From assembly GCA_023415815.1 (NCBI GenBank), contig JAEZJL010000415.1:1-11913 (forward strand): a stretch of DNA of 11,913 nt, read 5' to 3'. Numbering within the stretch: position 1 is the stretch's first letter; each line of letters opens with the position of its first letter. Under the pieces are notes generated by a model, which was given only the letters and a program-made list of their open reading frames with translations, did not search any database and was not told the DNA's origin. Shown piece after piece: positions 1-6,262 of this stretch. Both the position numbers and the translations under genes were made by a program. This DNA comes from Bacillota bacterium. GTDB taxonomy: Bacteria; Bacillota; Clostridia; Acetivibrionales; DTU013.

Positions 1-380
1 CGTCAGGAACGCTTGACTGTCTGCTCAACACAGCCCTGAAGCCGATAAAGAGCGACGCCAAGGTTATAGAAACGGCTACCCCGCATAATTCTACGGGTCT
101 CCTGCTGCAGGCCGTAAAAGACAATGAAAACGCCGTCGGCTTTGTCTCGCTGGGCTATGTGGACGAAACAGTAAAGGCCCTCGATATTGAAGATATCAAG
201 TGCACGTTTAACAACGCGTTTTCCGGAATCTGGCCTTATGTCCGCCACCTCAACATGATTACCAAGGGAACGCCCACCGGCCTTACCGCCAAGTATATAA
301 ACTACATGCGCAGCCCCGAAGGCCAGAAGATACTCACCGATAACCATTACCTGCCGTTGTTCGACAAGTATCTTAAATAA
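1..380 (+). CDS. pstS: PstS phosphate-binding protein, C-terminal part (5' end outside window)
   Basis: Substrate-binding component of the high-affinity phosphate ABC importer; in Gram-positives it is a lipoprotein outside the membrane that hands phosphate to PstC/PstA. The frame is open from base 3 and gives about 125 residues ending at TAA 378-380. The start and the lipobox lie upstream of the window. Readable family features are a Ser-Gly-Thr near the start of the fragment, then HNSTGLLQAV, NAVGFVSLGYV, and the closing block with GLTAKYINYMRSPEGQKIL, which is the usual end of PstS. The pstC, pstA and pstB genes follow on the same strand. A shorter reading from GTG 159 is possible, but the upstream codons clearly continue the same protein. 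Confidence 0.93.
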   Translation, partial: SGTLDCLLNTALKPIKSDAKVIETATPHNSTGLLLQAVKDNENAVGFVSLGYVDETVKALDIEDIKCTFNNAFSGIWPYVRHLNMITKGTPTGLTAKYINYMRSPEGQKILTDNHYLPLFDKYLK

Positions 381-418
381 GCCGGTTCAGCTATATAAGA
401 GTTAAAATTTTAAAACCC

Positions 419-464
419 TGCCGCCAGTTCAGCCCCAGGCCTAACCTGGCGCCGGCTGGCGGCA
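419..464 (+). promoter_or_regulatory. Intercistronic stem-loop between pstS and pstC
   Basis: TGCCGCCAG (419-427) pairs perfectly with CTGGCGGCA (456-464), a 9-bp GC-rich outer stem. Inside it CCAGG (435-439) pairs with CCTGG (445-449) around a 5-nt loop. No clean T-run follows (TTGGTTTATAT), so it is not a standard terminator. In pst operons a hairpin at this position is thought to protect the pstS message or attenuate read-through, allowing much more binding protein than permease; that role is inferred here. Confidence 0.6.
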
Positions 465-498
465 TTGGTTTATATGATGAATAACAGGCGGTGTTAAC

Positions 499-1530
499 GT
501 GGAAGATATGGAATTAGCCGGGAATACCCGGACAGAGAATATTACGTCAGTGGAGCAGGCACGTGTCAAGTTTTCCAGGGTCAAGGATTTTCTTTCGGAA
601 AAAGTCATTCTGATATTAACCATCCTCAGCGCAATCATGATATTGTTTATATTTTTCTTTATCCTTTTAAAATCGTGGGATATATTCAAAATAAACGGAC
701 TGGGCTTTGTAACAAATACCGGCTTCGACAAGCAGATCAACGACGCCTTCAACGCGCCGGGCGACAAGCCTGTCTGGGAATTCGGAGCGCTCGGCCTGTT
801 GGTGGGCTCGCTCCTTACGACCCTTGGCTCGCTTCTGATCGCGGTCCCTATGGGAATCGGCACAGCCATTGTTATTTCCGAGCTGGCCCCTTCGTGGATA
901 AGGCGGCTGCTCCAATCCGTCGTCCGTCTGCTCGCCTCCATCCCTTCGGTTGTTTTCGGCCTCCTGGGCCTGCTTATCGTCGTACCCGTTATTAAAAGTG
1001 TATTTATTACGACAGAACTGCAGATTAAGTTTATCAAGTACTTCCAGATGGACGGAAAAAGCATGCTGGCCGGCATCCTCGTATTAAGCCTTATGATACT
1101 GCCGATCATCGTAGCTCTGTCGGTGGATGCGATTAACACAGTCCCGAAGAAATTCAAGGAGGCCTCCCTCGCGCTCGGCTTATCGCACTGGCGGACCATC
1201 GTCAAGGTCATCCTGCCGGCGGCAAAGTCGGGAATCCTCGCAGGCATTGTCCTCGGCATGGGAAGGGCTATCGGAGAAGCAATCGCTCTGAACATGGTTA
1301 CCGGAGGCATAGGCTTCCTCCCCAACCCGGCGCACGGCCTGCCGTTTTTCCTCACGCCGGTGATGCCCCTCGCAGCCGCCATCGTAAAAAAGGCGGAGGC
1401 TATGTCCGTGCCCTCCATCGAAGCGGCTTTATTTGCCTGCGGCGTCGTATTGCTGCTGACTACCACTATTTTAAGCCTGTTTACAAGAATCGTGGAATAT
1501 TCGGTAAAAAGGAGGCAGGGACTTGAATAG
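499..1530 (+). CDS. pstC: Phosphate ABC transporter permease PstC
   Basis: One of the two membrane subunits of the phosphate importer; it pairs with PstA and is driven by PstB. The 343-residue product has a soluble N-terminal stretch (about 1-34) and six likely membrane segments near 36-57, 97-128, 142-168, 188-208, 244-266 and 308-330. The cytoplasmic coupling (EAA) loop is visible as KEASLALGLSHWRTIVKVILP, about 220-240, with E221, A222 and G227. The GMGRAIGEAIAL block (253-264) is typical of PstC. The GTG start at 499 is preceded by AGGCGG at 486-491; ATG 508 is a weaker alternative. The stop overlaps the pstA start, so the two are translationally coupled. Confidence 0.95.
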   Translation: MEDMELAGNTRTENITSVEQARVKFSRVKDFLSEKVILILTILSAIMILFIFFFILLKSWDIFKINGLGFVTNTGFDKQINDAFNAPGDKPVWEFGALGLLVGSLLTTLGSLLIAVPMGIGTAIVISELAPSWIRRLLQSVVRLLASIPSVVFGLLGLLIVVPVIKSVFITTELQIKFIKYFQMDGKSMLAGILVLSLMILPIIVALSVDAINTVPKKFKEASLALGLSHWRTIVKVILPAAKSGILAGIVLGMGRAIGEAIALNMVTGGIGFLPNPAHGLPFFLTPVMPLAAAIVKKAEAMSVPSIEAALFACGVVLLLTTTILSLFTRIVEYSVKRRQGLE

Positions 1531-2458
1531 AAAAGCGCTCAAGGATTTGATATGGCAGCTCCTTTCCTGGCTGGCATCCAGCCTTACCATCGCATTATGC
1601 TTCGGTATAATCGTATATATCTTCATCAAGGGCTATTCCCAGATAAATCTTTCATTTATATTCAGCCAGCCGAACCCTACTTTTAAGGAAGAGCTGAGCG
1701 GCGGCATCAGCACGCCCATCATCGGCACGCTCGTACTTACGGCCATCGGTATTTTATTTGCATTCCCGTGGGCGCTTTCCACGTCCATATACCTTTCGGA
1801 GTACTCTCAGAGAAACCCGTTTGCAAAATACTTCCGCCTCGGCATCGACGTCCTTGCCGGTGTCCCTACCATCGTAATAGCAATCTTCGGCCTCGCCATT
1901 TTCAGCAACCCGGCCTTCGGCTTTTTAAGCTCCATGGTTGAAGGCATCGTAGGCGTTAACAGAGCCTTTGGACGGTCTTTCTTCGTAGCGGGCCTGACGA
2001 TGGCGGTCATGATTCTCCCGTTTATAATCAAAACCTGCGAAGAGGCCATCAAGGCCGTTCCCGAATCATACCGGGAGGGCTCGCTGGCCATGGGCGCCAG
2101 CAAATGGCACACCATCACCAAAATCGTACTGCCATCTGCCAAAAACGGTATAGTCACCGGCGTGGTCATAGGTATGGGAAGAATCATCGGCGATACGGCA
2201 ATCGTTATGCTCACTCTGGGCGCTACCCTCCGAATGACAGGCATTCAGCCCTGGTGGGCGCCGCAGAACTGGATCAGCACGCTGCGCAATACGGGCAGCA
2301 CGCTTACGTCCTATATCTACTTCACCTCCCCGGCGGGCGAGGGAAACATGACCAGCAAAGCCTTCGGGGCATCGCTTGTCCTTATCGTCATCATCATCCT
2401 GCTCAACCTGTTTACCGACCTGCTCGGAAGGCTCAATAAAACTGTGAAAGAGGAGTAG
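1523..2458 (+). CDS. pstA: Phosphate ABC transporter permease PstA
   Basis: Second permease of the phosphate importer, 311 residues. Membrane segments are visible near 12-36, 64-91, 107-131, 154-172, 207-229 and 281-301. The coupling loop EGSLAMGASKWHTITKIVLP lies at 185-204, and the PstA-typical GMGRIIGDTAIVMLTLG block at 217-233 is followed by a hydrophilic loop before the last helix. The start is TTG 1523, chosen because AGGAGG at 1510-1515 sits 7 bases upstream and no ATG in this frame has a better site. It overlaps the last codons of pstC by 8 bases. Its own 3' end carries the AGGAG that serves pstB. Confidence 0.95.
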   Translation: MNRKALKDLIWQLLSWLASSLTIALCFGIIVYIFIKGYSQINLSFIFSQPNPTFKEELSGGISTPIIGTLVLTAIGILFAFPWALSTSIYLSEYSQRNPFAKYFRLGIDVLAGVPTIVIAIFGLAIFSNPAFGFLSSMVEGIVGVNRAFGRSFFVAGLTMAVMILPFIIKTCEEAIKAVPESYREGSLAMGASKWHTITKIVLPSAKNGIVTGVVIGMGRIIGDTAIVMLTLGATLRMTGIQPWWAPQNWISTLRNTGSTLTSYIYFTSPAGEGNMTSKAFGASLVLIVIIILLNLFTDLLGRLNKTVKEE

Positions 2459-2462
2459 CAAA

Positions 2463-3284
2463 ATGCCGAACGTTGCCATCGATTATTCAAAAATTAAAAG
2501 TCAGAAAGGCTTGCCGCAGCAAGACAGCCATGTACCGGTCATCCATACCGAGGACGTAAACGTATGGTATGGAAATAATCAGGCGCTTTACAACGTAAAT
2601 ATCGATATCCTTAAAAACAAGATAACGGCTTTCATCGGCCCTTCAGGCTGCGGAAAAACCACCCTGCTGAAATGCTTCAACCGCATGAATGACATCGTCA
2701 GGGATTTCAGGCTGGAGGGGAAAATCATGCTCCACGGCGAGAATCTGTATGACGAGAGCCAGGATGTCATAAAAATACGTCAAAAGGTCGGCATGGTGTT
2801 CCAGCAGCCGAATCCGTTCCCGATGACCATTTATGACAATATCAAGCTCCCGATCGTCGAGAATCTGCATAATGTGGGCAGGAACCGCACCAGGGAGATC
2901 GTCCTGGAAAAATTAAAGGCAGCCAATCTGTACGATGAAGTAAAAGACAGGCTGTCCAAATCCGCCCTGAGGCTTTCCGGCGGACAGCAGCAGAGGCTGT
3001 GCATCGCCAGGGCGCTTTCCATCGAGCCTGAGATATTGCTCTTCGACGAGCCCTGTTCCGCGCTGGACCACATATCCACCTTAAAAATAGAAAACCTGCT
3101 GCTCGAGCTGAAGGAAAAATTCACGATCGTCATTGTAACGCACAACCTCCAGCAGGCGACGAGAATCGCCGATTACGTGGCGTTTTTCTACCAGGGCAAG
3201 ATCGAGGAGCAGGGCACCGCGCAGGAGGTATTCCTGAGCCCGAAGTCCAAAACGACTGCGAATTACCTCCACGGAGCATTCTAG
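2463..3284 (+). CDS. pstB: Phosphate ABC transporter ATP-binding protein PstB
   Basis: ATPase that powers phosphate import through PstC and PstA on the inner face of the membrane. The 273 residues show Walker A GPSGCGKTT (59-67), a Q-loop in MVFQQPNPFP, the signature LSGGQQQRLCIARAL (171-185), Walker B ILLFDEP with D195 and E196, the D-loop SALD, and the switch histidine H227 in THNLQQA. The block DEPCSALD is diagnostic of PstB. Small departures are SALDHIST, where SALDPIST is usual, and an N-terminal extension of about 24 residues before the ABC core. AGGAG at 2451-2455 is 7 bases before ATG 2463, and only 4 bases separate it from pstA. No phoU follows. Confidence 0.96.
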   Translation: MPNVAIDYSKIKSQKGLPQQDSHVPVIHTEDVNVWYGNNQALYNVNIDILKNKITAFIGPSGCGKTTLLKCFNRMNDIVRDFRLEGKIMLHGENLYDESQDVIKIRQKVGMVFQQPNPFPMTIYDNIKLPIVENLHNVGRNRTREIVLEKLKAANLYDEVKDRLSKSALRLSGGQQQRLCIARALSIEPEILLFDEPCSALDHISTLKIENLLLELKEKFTIVIVTHNLQQATRIADYVAFFYQGKIEEQGTAQEVFLSPKSKTTANYLHGAF

Positions 3285-3335
3285 CGAGAGCCGCGGCCTT
3301 CATATAAGTTTACAGAATATATTACGTTTTTAAAG

Positions 3336-3361
3336 AAACCCGATTGCATACCGGGTTTTTT
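3336..3361 (+). terminator. Rho-independent terminator of the pst operon
   Basis: AAACCCG (3336-3342) pairs with CGGGTTT (3352-3358) around a 9-nt loop, and six T residues run from 3356 to 3361. It lies 51 bases after the pstB stop and marks the end of the operon. Confidence 0.85.
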
Positions 3362-3379
3362 CATGCTTTAATATTTGTA
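3344..3379 (+). promoter_or_regulatory. Predicted promoter of the ABC-2 exporter operon, overlapping the pst terminator
   Basis: TTGCAT (3344-3349) and TTTAAT (3367-3372) are separated by exactly 17 bases, a good SigA-type match (4/6 and 5/6). The predicted transcript start is near 3379, about 48 bases before ATG 3427. The -35 box lies within the loop of the upstream terminator. Confidence 0.5.
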
Positions 3380-3426
3380 GCGCGCTTGAGCGTTTCAGAA
3401 TTTTCGGCGACGTGAAGGGTGGTATT

Positions 3427-4425
3427 ATGCCGGCAATCGAGGTCACCAGACTCACAAAGTCCTTTGATTATTACGAAAAGGAGGCCGGGCTGAAGGGCTC
3501 CCTGAAAAATCTGTTCAGCAGAAAGAAGCTGGTAAAGGAAGCCGTCAGGGGGATCTCCTTTGAAATTGAAGAGGGAGAGATCGTCGGTTTTCTCGGCGCG
3601 AACGGCGCCGGAAAGACCACCACCCTGAAAATGCTTTCCGGCATACTCTATCCGACGGGCGGAAGCGCATCGGTGCTGGGCTATACGCCCTGGGAGAGGA
3701 AAAAGGAATTCAAGAAGAGCTTCTCTATCGTCATGGGGCAGAAAAGCCAGCTTTGGTGGGACCTGCCCGCGAGTGAATCCCTTCTGCTGAACAGGTACAT
3801 CTACGAGCTGGACGGCAGGGCTTTTCAGAATACGGTGGACGAGCTCTCGGAGCTGCTCGGTGTCAGGGAGCTGCTGAACGTTCAGGTGAGAAGGCTTTCC
3901 CTCGGCGAGAGGATGAAAATGGAGCTGATAGCCTCGCTGCTGCACAAGCCCAGGATAATGTTCCTGGACGAGCCCACCATCGGCCTCGATATCATTTCCC
4001 AAAAGAAGATAAGGGAATTCATCAAGCATTTCAACAAGGAGACAAGAACCACAGTTATACTGACAAGCCACTACATGAACGATATCGAAGACCTCTGCAG
4101 GCGTTCGATCATTATAAACGAAGGAAACATCGTGTTTGACGGCGAGCTGAACAGGGTGAACGAGCTCTTCAGCAGCAAAAAGCTCATAAAGCTGCAGCTG
4201 TCCGGCCCGGTCGACAAAGCCGACCTCGACGTCTTCGGCCTTGTCAGGAGCTGCGACGGTCTGAGCGCCACCATTGAAATAAGCAAAAACGAAATAAAGC
4301 CGATCTCAAAGGCTGTTCTGGACAACCTCCCGGTGGTCGATTTCAACATAGAGGACATCCCCGTAGAGGAAGGGATAGCTTTACTGTTTCAAAAAGGCGG
4401 TGCTCCGGATGCGATGGCATTATAA
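3427..4425 (+). CDS. ABC-2 type exporter, ATP-binding protein (COG4586-like)
   Basis: Cytoplasmic ATPase of a three-part export system together with the two following permeases. In the 332 residues, Walker A GANGAGKTT is at 57-65, the Q-loop glutamine at 105 in VMGQKSQLWWDLP, the signature LSLGERMKMEL at 157-167, Walker B IMFLDEP with D181/E182, and the switch histidine H215 in LTSHYMNDI. The signature is LSLGE rather than LSGGQ, as is common in this subfamily. A C-terminal region of about 90 residues follows the ABC core. ATG 3427 is preferred over GTG 3412 because AAGGGTGG (3415-3422) lies just before it and the protein then begins MPAIEV, as family members do. The stop overlaps the next gene. 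The substrate cannot be read from the sequence. Confidence 0.88.
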   Translation: MPAIEVTRLTKSFDYYEKEAGLKGSLKNLFSRKKLVKEAVRGISFEIEEGEIVGFLGANGAGKTTTLKMLSGILYPTGGSASVLGYTPWERKKEFKKSFSIVMGQKSQLWWDLPASESLLLNRYIYELDGRAFQNTVDELSELLGVRELLNVQVRRLSLGERMKMELIASLLHKPRIMFLDEPTIGLDIISQKKIREFIKHFNKETRTTVILTSHYMNDIEDLCRRSIIINEGNIVFDGELNRVNELFSSKKLIKLQLSGPVDKADLDVFGLVRSCDGLSATIEISKNEIKPISKAVLDNLPVVDFNIEDIPVEEGIALLFQKGGAPDAMAL

Positions 4426-5218
4426 ATATGTCAAGGCCTTCACTATCGGCCTTCAGAACTCCATGGAGTACAGGAGCGATTTTTTCATCAGCATGATCAG
4501 CGCACTGTTCCCCATCTTCATACAGCTTTTCATGTGGACCAGCATTTACGGCAATTCGGGCCGGGCGGTCATGTTCGGCTACAGCTTTGCGCAAATGGTG
4601 ACCTATACCGTCATTGCGAGCATTGTCTCAAGGCTCATAAGGACGGGCTTCGAATATGAAATAAACGACGAGATAAAAAACGGAGGCTTCAACAAATTCA
4701 TTGTGCGGCCTATCGGCTATTTTTCCTACAAGCTTTCGTGCTTCCTGGGGCAGAAGCTGTTCCAGCTTGGTCTTACATCCATACTCCTGTGCGGCGTTAT
4801 CATAATGCTTTCTCTCAAGTTCGGCCACTCCTTCGGCGCTTCCGCCCTCCTGGGCTTCGTAGCCTCGCTGCTGCTCGCCTTCGTGCTGAACTTCATCATA
4901 TTCTTCTGCATCAGCATGGTGGCCTTCTGGCTCTCGGAAATCGGCTTCTTTTTTGAGGCCGTGCGCATTGTGATCATCGCCTTCAGCGGGGGCATATTCC
5001 CCCTGGACGTGTTCAGCAGCGGCTTTTTGAGCGTTTTGAACTACCTCCCCTTCAAATATACGGTCAATTTCCCTGTGGACGTGCTCAACGGCAGGCTCGC
5101 GGGCGCGGACATCCTGAGGGGCCTGCTTGTCCAGCTGATGTGGATACTGCTGCTGTCGGCCGTCTCGCGTCTGCTGTGGAGGTCGGGCACGAAAAAATAT
5201 ATTGCGGTCGGCGGGTGA
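4409..5218 (+). CDS. ABC-2 type exporter permease 1 (COG4587-like, ABC2_membrane_6)
   Basis: Membrane subunit of the exporter, 269 residues from ATG 4409. Six hydrophobic stretches are seen near 26-46, 60-78, 113-135, 145-172, 183-199 and 236-256. The block FSGGIFPLD followed by LPFKYTVNFPVDVLNG (192-227) is typical of this permease family. ATG 4409 is chosen because AAGGCGG (4394-4400) is 8 bases upstream, whereas the in-frame GTG 4400 overlaps that site. The gene overlaps the ATPase by 17 bases and ends 5 bases before the second permease, so all three are one transcription unit. This kind of system is mostly uncharacterised. Confidence 0.85.
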   Translation: MRWHYKYVKAFTIGLQNSMEYRSDFFISMISALFPIFIQLFMWTSIYGNSGRAVMFGYSFAQMVTYTVIASIVSRLIRTGFEYEINDEIKNGGFNKFIVRPIGYFSYKLSCFLGQKLFQLGLTSILLCGVIIMLSLKFGHSFGASALLGFVASLLLAFVLNFIIFFCISMVAFWLSEIGFFFEAVRIVIIAFSGGIFPLDVFSSGFLSVLNYLPFKYTVNFPVDVLNGRLAGADILRGLLVQLMWILLLSAVSRLLWRSGTKKYIAVGG

Positions 5219-5223
5219 TATAA

Positions 5224-6036
5224 ATGGCGGATGCATTCAAGGAGCTGCGCAAATACGCGCTGATATGGCTGATTTTTATAAAGAACTGCCTGATAGGCCA
5301 GCTGGAATACAGGGCCAATTTCATCACCGGCCTTGCCATGGAAGGCGGCTATCTCTTTGCCAAAATGCTGTATATCATTGTCATATACAGGGCCGGCGTG
5401 AGCATAAACGGGCTTTCGCCCGACGAGATCCTTGTTTTTGTGGGCACCTACGTTATTGTTACAGGCTTTTATGCGGGCCTCTTTATGATGAATCTCTTCG
5501 GAATAAGCAACCACATCAGGGAAGGGACTCTGGACCTGTACATCACCAAGCCCGTATCCCTGCAGTTCATACTGACCCTTAGACGCAGCGACATCAGCCT
5601 CCTGATACTGGATGTGATCGCGGGCTCCGTTATGGTGATTATCGGCTGGAGCAGGCTGGCAACCCCGATCAGCGTATTGAATCTCGCGGGCTTCACCGGC
5701 TACATGCTCTGCGGTACGATCGTCGGCTACGCCCTTTTCCTGCTCCCCCAGCTCCTGTCCTTCTGGTTCGTCAACACAAAGGCCATCAGCGGCACCGTCG
5801 ACTCCTTCTGGGATTTCAACAACATGCCAATGGGGATATACAACAAGCTCGTACAGCGCATCGGCGTATTCATCCTCCCCATTTTTGTGGTCACGAACTT
5901 TCCCGCGCTCTTTATCCTGGGAAAGCTCAGCACCGTTTACGCAATCTGGGGCATAGCCGCTCCCATCATATTTATGGCTCTCACAAGGCTTGTCTGGCAT
6001 TTTGCCGTGAGAAGGTACAGCAGCGCCAGCAGTTAA
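5224..6036 (+). CDS. ABC-2 type exporter permease 2 (COG3694-like)
   Basis: Second membrane subunit of the exporter, 270 residues, likely to pair with the preceding permease as a heterodimer. Hydrophobic segments are near 36-56, 68-92, 126-142, 152-184, 213-232 and 237-257. The motif REGTLDLYITKPVSLQF (99-115) is the conserved cytoplasmic element of this family. GGCGGG (5210-5215) is 8 bases before ATG 5224 and lies in the end of the previous gene. No hairpin with a T-run follows the stop, so where transcription ends is unclear. As for its partner, the substrate is unknown; lipid, peptide or sugar-linked export are all possible. Confidence 0.85.
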   Translation: MADAFKELRKYALIWLIFIKNCLIGQLEYRANFITGLAMEGGYLFAKMLYIIVIYRAGVSINGLSPDEILVFVGTYVIVTGFYAGLFMMNLFGISNHIREGTLDLYITKPVSLQFILTLRRSDISLLILDVIAGSVMVIIGWSRLATPISVLNLAGFTGYMLCGTIVGYALFLLPQLLSFWFVNTKAISGTVDSFWDFNNMPMGIYNKLVQRIGVFILPIFVVTNFPALFILGKLSTVYAIWGIAAPIIFMALTRLVWHFAVRRYSSASS

Positions 6037-6262
6037 TTTTCTATAAAAAGCGATATGGAATATGTACATGGTGAAGTGGCAAATTGCTGATTAATTTGAT
6101 AGAATATATATGAAAGCAAGGTCATTAAAGGGCGGTAAACAGCCTACAAGCATGCATTTAAACGTTCCTGCGAGAGGACTCAGGGAATGGCAGAAGCATC
6201 TTCAGCTGTAGCATGTTCAGCTAACATATAATATATCCGATTATTTCTCCCGGAGGTATAAT
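6037..6262. other. Non-coding gap between the exporter operon and the 592-residue protein gene
   Basis: These 226 bases contain no credible gene on either strand and no tRNA fold or riboswitch that I recognise. TTGCTG (6084-6089) and TATATG (6107-6112), 17 bases apart, form a weak promoter-like pair. The AT-rich end holds the short repeats and the -10 box described in the next entry. Confidence 0.5.
6201..6239 (+). promoter_or_regulatory. Possible promoter and operator of the 592-residue protein gene
   Basis: A perfect -10 box TATAAT lies at 6227-6232, giving a start near 6239, about 24 bases before ATG 6263. No good -35 box is present 16-18 bases upstream, which suggests dependence on an activator. 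Immediately upstream are the inverted repeat ATGTT-N5-AACAT (6213-6227) and two copies of TTCAGCT 15 bases apart (6201-6207 and 6216-6222). The repeats are short and could be chance. Confidence 0.35.

Noticed and set aside
402..413. Palindrome TTAAAATTTTAA before pstC as a possible Pho box
   Set aside because: It is simple A/T sequence without the spaced TTAACA-like direct repeats of a Gram-positive Pho box.
441..1466. Long open frame of 341 codons on the minus strand opposite pstC
   Set aside because: It lies fully antisense to an unmistakable pstC, its translation is a low-complexity Arg/Ser/Thr/Pro-rich string, and it has no ribosome site; it is a by-product of GC-biased codon use.
5041..6069. 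Long open frame of 342 codons on the minus strand opposite the second exporter permease
   Set aside because: Antisense to a clear membrane protein and rich in His, Tyr, Asp and Glu, as expected from the reverse complement of hydrophobic codons; no family resemblance.
6165..6187. Hairpin TTCCTG/CAGGGAA in the gap before the 592-residue protein gene, as a riboswitch or small RNA
   Set aside because: Only four uninterrupted pairs with a 10-nt loop, and no conserved riboswitch core that I can recognise.
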